A stretch of 64,000 nucleotides of DNA, taken from Didymella arachidicola (Eukaryota; Ascomycota; Dothideomycetes; Pleosporales; Didymellaceae). The translations under genes were made by a program, and so were the position numbers. Positions 11,342 through 22,884 of this stretch are shown in pieces. The notes beneath the pieces were generated by a model that did not search any database, was not told where the DNA came from, and was given only the letters and a program-made list of their open reading frames with translations. The DNA is taken from assembly GCA_016630955.3 (NCBI GenBank), contig CM049990.2:806001-870000 (forward strand), read 5' to 3'. The first letter of the stretch is position 1. Each line of letters begins with the position of its first letter.

Positions 11342-12929
11342 ATGGCCAAGCGACCCGCCGACTCGGAGCAGGAGGCCGAGGCCATCAAGAACGGCGACCG
11401 TCCCATGGAGGTCGACCAGAAGGACGAGGGACTGGACTTTGAGGACGAATTCGAGGATGAGTTCGAGAGCGAGGATGAGATCCTGGAGGCTGGTGTCGAC
11501 GGGCGCCCAGACGAGGAGAGAGAGGCCGAGGAGAGGCAGAGTACGCGCCCACACTGCACACCAACGTGAACGTGAAGCACACTGACCTGCTTGAAAGACG
11601 CCATGGAAGTCGACCAGGACACATTCATCCCCGGCCGCCACAAGCTCTCTGCGGGCGAGACACTTGCGCCCGACCTGTCGACATACGAGATGCTCCACAC
11701 CCTCGAGGCGCCGTGGCCGTGTCTCTCCTGCGACGTTGTCCCAGACAGCCTGGGCGCCGACCGCAAGACCTACCCCGCCACAATCTACGCCGTCGCCGGC
11801 ACCCAGGCAGCGCGGGGGAGAGAGAAGGAGAACCAGCTCATGGTCATGAAGATGAGCAGCTTGTCGCGCATGGAGAAGGAGGACGACGCATCAGACGACG
11901 AAGACGAAGACGACGACGCATCAGACCCCATTCTCGAGACCAAGTCGATACCGCTGCAGAGCTGCACAAACCGCATTCGCGCACACCAGTCACCACAGGC
12001 CACATCTGCGCGACCGCCGACAACACTCACAGCAGCCATGATGGAGAACGGCCAGGTCCTCATCCACGATGTGACACCGCACCTAACGTCCTTCGACACA
12101 CCCGGCACAACCATCACATCCGCACAGAACAAGCCCGTCTGCACCATCCGTGCCCACAAATCGAACGAAGGCTATGCGCTCGACTGGTCGCCTCGAATTG
12201 CCGAGGGCAAGCTGCTGACTGGTGACGTTGCCGGCAACATCTTCACCACAACACGCACACAGGGCGGTGGCTTCGTCACAGATACAACACCCTTCACCGG
12301 TCACAAGGGCACCGTTGAGGAGCTCCAATGGTCACCCACAGAGAACACCGTCTTTGCCTCCGCCTCCAACGATGGCTGTGTCAAGATTTGGGACGCGCGC
12401 TCAAAGTCGCGCAAGGCCGCCGTCTCTATCCAGGTCAGCAAGACCGACGTCAACGTCCTATCCTGGTCGCGCCAAACAGCACATCTCCTAGCCTCCGGCG
12501 CCGACGACGGCGAGTGGGCTGTTTGGGACCTGCGCCAGTGGAAGCCATCTACATCGATGGACTCGTCATCCAAGTCCTCGCCCGTTGCAAACTTCAACTT
12601 CCACAAGGAGCAGATTACGAGCGTAGAATGGCATCCTACAGACGACAGCATCGTGGCCGTGTGCGCAGGCGACAACACACTGACGCTCTGGGATCTGGCT
12701 GTCGAGTTGGACGACGAGGAGAGCAGAGACACAGCAGGCGTGCAGGACGTACCCCCACAGTTGCTGTTCGTGCATTACATGGACCAGATCAAGGAGGCGC
12801 ATTGGCACCCGCAGATCCCGGGCACGCTAATGGCCACGGGAGGCTCAGGGTTTGGGTGCGTACCGCATGACACGATCCTCGGCATTCCTACTAACTCTCC
12901 GCAGTGTTTTCAAGACAATCAGCGTCTAA
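11342..12929 (+). CDS. RRB1: Ribosome assembly protein Rrb1/GRWD1
   Basis: WD-repeat chaperone of ribosomal protein L3 in the nucleolus/nucleus. Exons 11342-11540, 11598-12855 and 12905-12929 total 1482 nt (493 aa). The N-terminal 60 residues are highly acidic (DFEDEFEDEFESEDE). Next comes the histone-binding-like segment with PGRHKLSAGETLAPD and LEAPWPCLSCD, typical of the family. A second acidic stretch (DDEDEDDDASDP) precedes WD repeats: SNDGCVKIWDARS, GADDGEWAVWDLR and GDNTLTLWDLAV are visible. The last exon is only 25 nt and yields the C-terminus GVFKTISV. Length equals the family's. Confidence 0.92.
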
Positions 12930-13162
12930 TTGCAAAAAGCACGTGCACCGCCACGGCAATACAAAAGTTCAACCCCCGCCAAGATGATACCACATACACG
13001 CGTGATCACGTTACCCTTACATGCTCCGGATGCGTCAAATGCGCTAGACACAACCCCACTTAACAAGATATGTAGCACTGCCATGTCTCGACGCTCAGGC
13101 CTCGCTTTCCCCAGCTCTTCGCGGATGCACACTCGAACACGTTCTCACAATGTAGGACCCCA

Positions 13163-13876
13163 ATGTCGCACTTTGAAAACACCTCGGACATGATGTCCGC
13201 GCTCAATGCCTCCTTCGGCAGCACAAGAACCAACACCGCGCAAAACGACACCCCCGTGTACCCCTCCCACCCCACGCATTCACGGCGGAAAACTCAGTCC
13301 GAGGATCTGAGTATACTAGCCCATGCGCAGGGTCAGCTGCAATCGCATCTCGCCGCGGCGCCCATCCAGTCCAGCGACTCGACTTGGCATTCGCACCCCC
13401 AGCCGCCATATCCCTATCCCTTGCAGCAACCACACCAAAGCCAATACCCGTATCCGCAGCAACATCAACACCACCAGCCCCGGCCGCGCTCCTTCCACCA
13501 ATTCCCAACTATCTCGCACCCGGACCTGCGCATGCCCGTAACCGCTTCCCCGTTCCGGTGGTGGGAAAACGGCGTTCTAGTATCCACCTCGGAGTCCGAC
13601 GACGACGACATCCGGCCGTCGATCGAGCGAGATGCAGATGGTAGCGTAGTCGCGAGCATCGAGATGGCGGACACGGGCGCCGTGAGTCCGCGCGCGCATG
13701 TCAAGATCGAGGACATGGACGAGGATGTTGATGGGGAGCGGCCGCGCTCGTGGGACGAGGCGCAGGATTGGAACGGGTGTGTCAGGCATAAGGAGAGCTG
13801 GGTGCGGCGCGCGGGGTTGAAGAGGGCGAGGGAGGAGCAGGAGCGGTGTGGGGCGGCGAAGAGGGGGAGGGCGTGA
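13163..13876 (+). CDS. Hypothetical low-complexity protein (237 aa)
   Basis: Single-exon frame of 237 codons without a recognised domain. Residues about 75-115 are rich in Pro, Tyr, Gln and His. A more ordered segment (PFRWWENGVLVSTSESDDDD) is near 133-152, followed by acidic sequence (IEDMDEDVDGE) and a basic C-terminal tail rich in Arg/Lys that resembles a nuclear localisation signal. It starts 234 bp after rrb1 on the same strand. A nuclear role is a guess from composition only. Confidence 0.5.
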   Translation: MSHFENTSDMMSALNASFGSTRTNTAQNDTPVYPSHPTHSRRKTQSEDLSILAHAQGQLQSHLAAAPIQSSDSTWHSHPQPPYPYPLQQPHQSQYPYPQQHQHHQPRPRSFHQFPTISHPDLRMPVTASPFRWWENGVLVSTSESDDDDIRPSIERDADGSVVASIEMADTGAVSPRAHVKIEDMDEDVDGERPRSWDEAQDWNGCVRHKESWVRRAGLKRAREEQERCGAAKRGRA

Positions 13877-14050
13877 GATGTTGGGTCTAGAGTAGAGATA
13901 GACATAGAGACAGACATGGAGGTGGAGGTGGTAATGCGTAATATTGGGTGCTGGTCTCGCTGTAAGAATGTCCGGTTCGTCTACCAAGCCGGTGTATCCA
14001 AGTCGTAAGTCTTAAAAATGCTGATGATCCAAAATTGCCGATTCGGATCG

Positions 14051-16265
14051 TCACACTAGTCTTCGTATGGGCTGCGGTTGTATGCTCGTATCAGGAAAGA
14101 GCGGCGTCTTCGCCTCGCTCATTTCGCGGATCTTCTTGATAAGGTTGCTGCGATATTATCAGCCTCTCAATCCTTTACTACCATCGGACACTCTCCAACG
14201 CCAGTATCGAGTGCGTAATGACTTACTTCACAGGCAATTGCAGCTTATCCTGCTCTCTCCACAGAATCCCCATCACCTTCTCCCGCCCCTTCGTATGGTC
14301 CTCCAGATGCTCCGTGATCAGCTGCCGCCCGATCTCCTTACTGCATCCGTAGATGCGCTGTCCGCACCCGTCGAAAGAGCAGTTCCATGAGTCCCGGGGG
14401 CCGTTGCATTCGTATGTGGGCAGGGGTGTCGACAGTATTGCTGGGACCACAGCCGCTGTAGATTTTGTGTGCTGGGTCGTGCCAGGACGGTAGCGTAGAG
14501 GGAGTGGTGGATCGGCGGTGCCCGGCTCGGGTGTTTCGTCGGCGGAGGTGGGTGGTGATGATGGGGCAGGTAAGGGGGAACTGTCTGCGCGTTTACGTTT
14601 GCCTTCTTCTGTTGCTGCTTCTGTTGCTGCTTCTGATGCTTCCAGCTTGCGTTTCGAGGGCGCCGGCGAGAGTGCATGTGTGGGTGTGTCGATGGCCATG
14701 GCATCTTCATCGTCACTTGCTGCGTCTGCGTCGGAATCGGACACGGGTACTGGAGGTTTTGTTTTGCCTTTTCCACCTCTATTGATACTCTTCCCTTTAC
14801 CCGAGAACTTGCCGCTCTTGGGTCGAAGCACTGACAGTGTTCCCTTCTTGCTCCGCCCAGGCATGCGGCGTCGTGGTGTTGTGATGACGTCGTCCTCTTC
14901 ATCGTCTCCGTCTGAAGTGTCTGATGACTCGCTAGCCTCTCCTCTTAGCGATGCGTGATCTTTTCGCGGTCGCAGTTCTACCGCTTCGGCTCTTCTCTGA
15001 TCCTCCGCGGATAAATCATGTCCTGCTGTCAGTTCGCCGTAGATCGGTTCAGCGGCGAAGAAGCGGATGTTCTGCCGTCGCGGGTGATCCATCATATAGC
15101 ACAGATTTTGTGCATGTACCAAAAGCACATTCCTTGCTGTTCGGACATCCTCGATCTCATAGCGCTTGATGATGAGGTGTGCGACTCGGTCGACTGTGAT
15201 GCTACTACGGCCAGCTCGTATCACACGTTGGTTGACGGCCTTCTGCATGAACTCGAACAAAGTGGCCGACTCCCACCAATTGTCATCTTTCTTTGGCGCG
15301 TCCTCTGTCTTGGCTACGACCGATTTGCCCTTGCTTCTTTGAGCCGTCCCTGATGCTATCCTTGCAGTGGCGTTTGGGGCAGGAGATATCCTTGAGGTGC
15401 GAGAAGGCCTTTCGGGTTTGATATTATCGAAACGTCCTTCATGCATAGCCTTGCATCTTTCGAAATCGGCCTGTCCAGTGTCAGTGCCTCATATGGCCGC
15501 TGCTCAACTTTACTTACAGGAAAGTGACGCCTGATCGTTTGATAGATTGGTGTGTTGCTCCAGCTGATACCGTACGTACGTTGCAAGAAGCTTATGAGTA
15601 GGAATTGACGGTGCTTGTGAAATATTCGCTCTGCCTCTGCAGCATCCTTACAGCCAGACTTTTGTTTCTCAGAGTACTGCGGATGATCAGCATAAAGAGC
15701 CTCACATTTGACTCGACCTCACGCCCACGGACGTAGCCACTCACCTCTCGGTACAGCAGCGATGCACTGGGTCCGCCGCCCTTCTTTCGTGGTGTCTCCG
15801 TGTAGCAGTCGATCAGGAAATATAAAAGTTCCACAGCCTGTATGTCCACGTCATATATACTTTGGTAGTGTGTTGCCGGCCCTTTGATGGTAAACCACCC
15901 TGCTTGTCCAAGAGCCCAGAGTGTATAGGCCCCGTCATCCATCTGAGCGTATGCGAAGCGGGTAACAGCTTGAATTGCGATATCGGTCGGTTTGAATGGT
16001 TTCTTGATTACTGTCATAATTGTCAGTACCGGAATTCAGCGATTTCATCCTACGCCCACGTACAGTGGTGCGCATGTTCTCGCTCTGGCGCCTCCAGCCG
16101 CCCTCGTACTGTGAGCGGACAGTTTGCGTATGCAGCCAACAGACTTGCTGGCTTCCCATTATTCACATAAGTAACTGATACATCGCTCAGTGTGAACTCA
16201 GCCCAGTGATCCTCGGGCAAGCTGGCTTCGCGGGGCTTCAAGACATCAGATTCGGAAAGAGACAT
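14051..16265 (-). CDS. RFTS (DNMT1 replication-foci) domain protein, Raf2/DIM-7-like
   Basis: Five exons on the minus strand: 16265-16064, 16010-15745, 15676-15518, 15470-14227 and 14147-14051, total 1968 nt (655 aa). The N-terminal 160 residues (LSDVSVTYVNNGKPASLL, then KKPFKPTDIAIQAVTRFAY and ALGQAGWFTIKGPA) match the replication-foci targeting domain that fission yeast Raf2 carries; Raf2 and Neurospora DIM-7 act in H3K9-methylation complexes. A long acidic/basic Ser-rich linker follows. Near the C-terminus is a Cys/His module (WNCSFDGCG, then ITEHLEDH). The last exon, reached by GTAAGT at 14226, adds NLIKKIREMSEAKTPLFPD. The domain is fairly clear; orthology to Raf2/DIM-7 is inferred. Confidence 0.72.
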
Positions 16266-16593
16266 GTTGCCGATATCGAAATGGTGCGTTGCATAGTGCG
16301 CTGAAATCGTGGAGGCGGCTTGTCACTGTCTACAGGCGAGTATTGTGTGAGAGAGTATGCGAATGTGGTACGGTAGCCCTGCGATGTCTCACATGCAGGC
16401 GCGGTGATGGATGGCGCGTCAGAGCTAACGCGTCGTGATTGGTTGAGCCTCCGGCTTATGACGCGACCCACGATTATCTCTCACAATCTCCATCTTCCCC
16501 ACACTGTGGCACATGTTCGTGCTTTGCAGCGCTTCTGTGACTGCAAAAATACAGCACGTGTCTGTGAATTATTTTGGAAGCCTTGGCGTGGAG
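16266..16593. promoter_or_regulatory. Divergent promoter, RFTS gene and Zn2Cys6 gene
   Basis: About 330 bp between two divergent start codons. No gene or clear regulatory motif recognised. Confidence 0.35.
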
Positions 16594-18953
16594 ATGCCGG
16601 TTCTCTGCAGAGGTTCAGCATGTACAACTTGCATGTACCTGGTACTGCTGCCTGGCTGACCCGTCTTTAGGAATGCGAACGCCAGTAGACGCAATGGCAA
16701 GCCGGCGTCGTGCGAGCCGTGCAGACTGAACAAAACAAAGTGCGACCACACATACCCGAAGTGTGACCGTTGCCGTCAAAGAGGCATCGAAGATCGGTGC
16801 TTCTACCACCCAGCGCCTCTTACCAAACCTCGGCATGAGCATCCAGAAGAGCCGCTCAATGAGCCACGGACTGGTGAGTCACGGCCATTAAAGCGAAAGT
16901 ACGAGATTCAACTGCGTCTACTGAACCTATCACTGATATGCGAAGACGACCATCCACCCAGCCACAAAAGTCATCTGTATCATCTACAGGCAGAGATGGG
17001 GCCTTTCCACCCACGACGCCAGTCGAGGAGAAGCTGGCAGACGCTGTCGCTGCTGACACTTACAGCCCAGGTTATCTAGGACCAGGCTCTTATGCCCTTC
17101 TGCTCCCTCAAGATGACGGCAACGAAGTGCTCCAGGGAACCGTATCGTCAGAGGCTCCAGAGCATGAGCTGACTCACCAGTATGCTTTAAAGAAAGAGTG
17201 GAGGCGGGAGGTTGTGACGAGCATCTTAAGTGCCTTCCGCAACTATGCCGCCATTCAGGAGTTGATTTTGTGGTACAACGCGAGCAACGAAGCAGGCGTG
17301 ATTCCTGCACAGCTTCAGATTGACGCTATCAATGCGATTGGTCTCTTTGTCGACAAACACAACCTCCGACGGTCGCCGCCCAGTAGACAGCTGGTGGATC
17401 AGATCATGGAGAACTCTCGAAAGCCACTCTGTGTCACCAAGATCGCCGACCCATGTGAGCTTCACAAGTCATGTTCCGGAGACAACTTACGACTAGAGAT
17501 GATTGGATTCCTCCTTGCGACGGCCGGTAGATCGCTGACCTTCGGTTTCTCGCCAGACACCTTCGGTGGTTCGGCGAATCGAGGCCTGCGAGCCAGGCTT
17601 GTGGATGAGCTCTTGAGTGCAAGCACGCAGTGCATCATGATTACCTCGTTAATTGGCACAGTGAATGATGTGTCTGTGTGGATGTACTACGAAAACTATC
17701 TCTTCACAACCATGGTCTGCGGTTACTCTGGTACTGTAACTCCCCAGTTCTCATCTTTGTCCCCGATCCTAACATTCACAGGTCCGCCCTCCTGGCGACG
17801 GATCAACGACCTCGCGACTATGATATACGCCCTCGGCATGCACAAAGAATCCGCCACGCAGACCATCCCGACATGGCTCGTGGAGACTCGTCGACGAGTC
17901 TTCTGCTCCGCCTATAACCAAGACAAAGCCATTTCCACCTTCCTTGGGCGCCCCATCCGCATCTCAAAGCGGCACACCGATATGCCGCTGCCCCGCGACC
18001 TACGAGACGACGACCTCACCGGCTCAAGCGCCAATCTAGACCTCGCCATCCACACCTTGGACACCAACGGCTGGAACACCAATGGCCAGCACCTGCGCGC
18101 GTCCTGGATCCGCCTGCGTCACATATCCTCACGGCTGCGCGAGGAAATCCTCGATTTCTCTCTCCTCCCCATCGACAGCGCTGCCGAGAGCGCCTTACTC
18201 TCCATCTCATCCCGCATACGCTCCGACTGGGAGGCCATACCACCGCACATGCGGTACTGGAAGACATGCTGGGACGAAGCCTACCCGTCGAGCGTCTGCC
18301 TGATGCTCGTCGTAATCCATCTAACGCACTGGTACAACGAATTCATGATCCAGAAACTCCTGGACTACACACCCCTGACCTCGAACGCGGGCATGCTGCG
18401 CGTCAGCATCGACTTGCTGTCCAACGTCCTCGCGCTCGGCGCAATGCGCGACCGCACGTACGACGTGCACCGTGATCTTCTGCATTGCATCCTCCTCTAC
18501 GGCATCCCATCGGCGTCTGTCCTCGCCACCGCGCTGCGCCAGCAGCAGCAATCTTCCCAGCCCTTCCCGCAAGGCATATCGCGCAGCGAAATAGTGCGCA
18601 TGCTCTCTGTGCTTATCAGCCACTTGGACGCCTCCGCACACCTAGAGAACAGCGGCGCCAGGGCGGGAGAGGCGAATTACAGTCTGTGCCGCAAGGCGAG
18701 TAAGATCTTCACGCGCGTCATCGATCAGGTGCTTGATTCAAGACCTAGTGAAGCGACACCGACGAATAGTGAGGGGCTTGATTTGGGGATTGAGGGTGAG
18801 ATGGGCCTGGACCTCTTTGGTGTACCCGGGCTGGAGGGACTGGGGTTTGAAGGAGAGTTTGGTGGATTCGTGGCTCCCAATGCAGTTGGTATTGAGGGTG
18901 GAGGGATGGGTGTTGGTGTGGACTGGGGCGCGCTGGGGCAGTGGACGTTGTAG
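16594..18953 (+). CDS. Zn2Cys6 fungal transcription factor
   Basis: Sequence-specific nuclear regulator. The Gal4-type cluster is CEPCRLNKTKCD followed by YPKCDRCRQRG and DRC, giving the C-x2-C-x6-C spacing. A modelled 41-nt first exon (ATG 16594), a 36-nt intron and a 116-nt intron (16874-16989) give 735 aa in frame; these first junctions are uncertain. The rest is one long exon with the fungal transcription-factor middle homology region, including VETRRRVFCSAYNQDKA and FLGRPIRIS. The C-terminal 60 residues are Gly-rich and acidic. No target genes can be inferred. It faces away from the RFTS gene. Confidence 0.82.
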
Positions 18954-19254
18954 CTGTTGATTACGTGGAGCTCGCGAAATAGTGGAAAATCAACAGATGA
19001 GATGAGCAATGTAGCGAGAAGGGCTTTTGCTATGTGTGGTGTTGTACATATCATGACATTCTTCCTTTTCCAACCTCATACTAACGCCTCGTCTAGATCC
19101 GTGCCGTGCTAAAGTACATGCTTATCAAACCATCGAAGCGGAGAGCGGGAGTTACAAATAATGTACAGGAAAGCTCCCTCATCTTACACTGGGTATTGTC
19201 TCCCTCGCTTTCTTACTTGCTCGCTTCTTCAATCGTTGCTTTCATCCCGAACGC
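18954..19254. other. Convergent 3' intergenic region
   Basis: About 300 bp between the convergent ends of the Zn2Cys6 gene and TUF1. It presumably holds both 3' UTRs; nothing else is seen. Confidence 0.4.
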
Positions 19255-20697
19255 TTAACCGAGAACACGGGTGACGAGACCAGTGGCAACTGTGCGGCCA
19301 CCTTCACGCATGTTGAAGCGCTGACCCTGCTCGAGAACGTGGGGCTGGTGGAGCTCGCAGACCATCTCAACGTTGTCACCAGGCATGACGAGCTTGGAAG
19401 GGTCCTCGGTGCCCTCAGGCCATGTGAGCGCGCAGGACTCGTCGGCAGTACGGATGAACATCTGAGGCCTGTAGTTGTCGCCGAAACCGGTGTGGCGGCC
19501 ACCTTCCTCCTTGCTGAGGACGTACATGGAGACGAGGAACTTCCTGTGAGCCTTGACCTGGCCGGGAACGGAGACGACCATACCACGGCGGACATCCTCG
19601 CGCTTGATACCGCGGAGCAGAAGACCGGAGTTGTCACCGGCACGCGACTCCTCGCAGGACTTCTTGAAGGTCTCGATGTCGGTGACCTTGGTCTTGATGG
19701 GCGAGCTGCCCTTGCCGACGAGCTCAACCTCCTGGTCCCTCTTCAGGATACCGCGCTCGACACGGCCGGACACGACGGTACCACGGCCGGCAATGGAGAA
19801 AACGTCCTCGATGGCCATGAGGAAGGGCTTGTCGGTGTCACGGGTGGGAGTGGGGATCCAGGAGTCGACGGCCTCGAGGAGCTCATCGATCTTGGACTCG
19901 CCAATCTCAGGCCTACGGCCCTCGAGCGAGCAGAGAGCGGAGCCCATGATGATGGGTGTCTCATCACCCTCGAAACCGTAGCTGGACAGCAACTCGCGCA
20001 TCTCCATCTCGACGAGCTCCAACATCTCGGGGTCCTCGACGGCATCGACCTTGTTGACAAAGACGACGATCTTCTGAACACCGACTTGACGGGCGAGGAG
20101 CAAGTGCTCACGGGTCTGGGGCATCTGACCGTCGGAGGCAGCGACGACGATGATGGCACCGTCCATGTTGGCGGCACCAGTGATCATGTTCTTGATGTAA
20201 TCGGCGTGACCAGGGCAGTCGACGTGGGCATAGTGGCGGTTGTCGGTCTGGTACTCGATGTGGGCTGTGGAGATGGTGATACCACGCTTGCGCTCCTCAG
20301 GTGCCTTGTCGATGGCACCGTACTCGAGGAATTTGGCATATCCCTTCTCGGCCTGGCGCTTGGTGATGGCGGCTGTGAGGGTTGTCTACACGCGATCAGT
20401 GGCTGTGTGGTGCGGAGGTACTCGGGGGCAAAGGAGGCGCTGTACCTTTCCGTGATCGACGTGACCAATGGTACCTGCATCAATTAGGATACTGTCTGTC
20501 TACACATGGATGGGATGGATGGACGCACCAACGTTGACGTGGGGCTTGTCACGGGCAAAGGCTGCGTAGTTCCTGACGCCGTTCATGAACCTGCCAGTGC
20601 CCTGCGCGCCGAGAGCATTCTGGACGGGGTTGACGCTGCGGTTGTACTGGAACGCAGAGCGCGCGGTGCGCTGGAAGACTCGCGAGAAGCTCGACAT
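19255..20697 (-). CDS. TUF1: Mitochondrial elongation factor Tu
   Basis: GTPase that delivers aminoacyl-tRNA to mitochondrial ribosomes. Exons 20697-20529, 20474-20446 (29 nt) and 20385-19255 give 442 aa. The N-terminal 50 residues are Arg/Ser-rich without acidic residues before the FARDK junction, a typical mitochondrial presequence. The P-loop GHVDHGK is split by introns. DCPGHADY, NKVD and the domain II/III sequences through VATGLVTRVLG are canonical. The third base positions are strongly G/C, which creates a long antisense open frame. It is divergent from the 3-hydroxyisobutyryl-CoA hydrolase gene. Confidence 0.96.
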
Positions 20698-21074
20698 TGT
20701 GGTATTAAAGAGCGCGGGCGCCGGTAATGAGACAAGACGAATGAATGAGAGGCGATTGGGGAGACGATGGAGTGACGGCCCATCATAAAAGTCCAAAATG
20801 CGCTATCCGTGTTAGGCAAGGTGCAAGAGCTCGCCGCAGCTCCACCATCACCAGCGACATTTGTCGTGGAGACGAGGATCAATTGCTTGAACACGTCAAT
20901 TGGGTGATCAAAGTCGCTCCCTACCATTCGCTGTGCATACTAAGTGCTCCGAGCCTGCGCGCATTCTCCCGGCCCTGCACCCCTCGACGCGTTGCGGATA
21001 CCCGAGGTTCCTGTCGGCGATCAAGCGCTGAGAAAGATTGCATCACCGTCACAGTCCCCGTCCACACTTCACAC
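20698..21074. promoter_or_regulatory. Divergent promoter of TUF1 and EHD3
   Basis: 377 bp between two divergent genes for mitochondrial proteins. This arrangement would allow co-regulation, but no specific motif was recognised. Confidence 0.4.
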
Positions 21075-22603
21075 ATGTCTCTCTGCACATTTGCGCGGCG
21101 AGCACCCGCGTCGCTGAGCTGGGCCTCGCGCACACGAACAGCTGGAACCATGCCTTTGCGTGCAAAGATCACAAATCCCGCTTGGATGACTGGCACACGG
21201 ATGGTACTTCTATGCCACCCTACATGCAACAGATGACATTTACTGAGACTCAGCAGTACTCGACACCCACCGAAAACCTCACAAGGCCGCAGAAGGACGA
21301 CGACCCGGACGATGTCATCTTCACCAACAACTACGGCGTGCGCAGCATCGAGCTCAATCGGCCGAAGAAGCTCAACTCGCTGAATGGCTCCATGGCCCGC
21401 AAGATCATTCCACGCCTGCAGGAGTGGGCCAAGTCAGAGCTGGCTGGCGTTGTTATCATCAAGGGCTCAGGGCGGGCGTTCTGCGCTGGAGGAGACGTTG
21501 CCAAGCTGGCTGAGTGGAACAAGAAGGGCGCTGAGGGACAGCAGAAGAGCTGCGACTACTTTGGCCTGGAATATAAGCTCGACCACCTGATTGCGACCTA
21601 CACTAAGCCGTACGTTGCCTTTATGGACGGCATCACCATGGGTGGAGGTGTTGGATTGTCCATCCACGCCCCGTTCAGGATCGCGACCGAGAACACCCTC
21701 TTCGCCATGCCCGAGACCACCATTGGCTTCTTCCCTGACGTTGGCGCCTCCTTCTTCCTTCCGCGCATGGAGGGTTCGCTTGGCACCTACCTGGCCTTGA
21801 CCTCGGAGCAGTTGCGGGGCGTCGACGCCTTCTACCACGGCATCGCTACCCACTACATCCATTCCTCGACACTCCCCCAACTCGAGACTCGTCTCGCCGA
21901 GCTGCAGTTCCCCGACTACATGGCCCTCGATGACCGCTGCAAGATCATCAACTCCACCATCGAGGAATACAGCACCGGTTTGCCCGCCAACAAGCCCGCC
22001 ATCTCCGGCGAGCTCCGCAAGACGATCGACCGTGTGTTCCACGCCGATCAGCCCAACATCAAGGCCATCCTTACCTCACTTGAAGAAGTAGCGGCCAGCG
22101 AATCTTCCTCCGAGCCCCTCAAGACTTGGGCCAAGAAGACTACAGACACGATCCAGACCCGCTCGCCGATTTCCGTCGCCGTCACCCTGGAACAGATGCG
22201 CATTGGCCGACAATGGACCATCGCGCAAACCTTCCAGAAAGAGTACCAGATCGCATCCGCATTCATGGCGCACCCCGACTTCGTTGAGGGCGTGACTGCT
22301 AGGTTGATCGAGCGCAAGAAGGAGCGTCCAAATTGGCAGCCCAACACTCTTGAAGACGTCAACAAGGAGGATGTACATGGCTTCTTCGTCGGTAAGGAGG
22401 ATGGCGAGAAGCTGCCTTTGCTCTCGGAAGCCGACTACCAGGAGTACCCTCACGCCTGGATCGGGCTGCCTAAGGAGGCCGAGATCCTGAGAGAGATGAG
22501 CGGCAATAAGGCTGAGGATGCGGTTGCCAACTTGCTCGAGAAATACGAGGGCAAGCAGGGTGTGAGGGAGAAGGTCGCCGAGGTCATGGAGAGATACTCG
22601 TAG
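21075..22603 (+). CDS. EHD3: 3-hydroxyisobutyryl-CoA hydrolase, mitochondrial
   Basis: Crotonase-fold hydrolase of valine catabolism, also known as mitochondrial ribosomal protein mS47 in yeast. The frame is open from 21038, but a better model starts at ATG 21075, where 43 residues rich in Arg/Ser/Ala form a mitochondrial targeting sequence, then splices over 21204-21253 (GTACTT to CAG) in phase, giving 492 aa. Oxyanion-hole and core motifs are visible: GSGRAFCAGGDVAKLAEW, then DGITMGGGVGLSIHAPFR and MPETTIGFFPDVGASFFLPR. Length matches yeast Ehd3 (about 500). The 5' splice is inferred. Confidence 0.92.
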
Positions 22604-22884
22604 ACATCGGGTATATTGTGTGATATGTAAGAGTATAAGACGAGATGAATGCTCATGTGTGGTTTCTGGTGAATTCTCAGTTTAGTCATGAGGGGTAATG
22701 GCGATGCCGTTCATTGTCTACAAGGACAACAGCTGGTGGAAAGAAGTTGTAAGCCCGTCTTCATGGAGAGTATCGTAGTCACCTCCCAGTCAATCGTCCA
22801 CCTCCCCTTTGAAAAGCATCCAGCGTTGCTATCGTCAGTGTGTTCATCTACTGGCTGTTGGTGTCGCGAGGGTTACAACAGCAC

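Noticed and set aside
19339..20487. 382-codon plus-strand open frame opposite TUF1
   Set aside because: It is the antisense of the strongly codon-biased EF-Tu gene; it has no family features and spans TUF1 introns.
21467..22042. 191-codon minus-strand frame in EHD3
   Set aside because: Antisense shadow rich in Gly/Val/Glu; EHD3 is certain.
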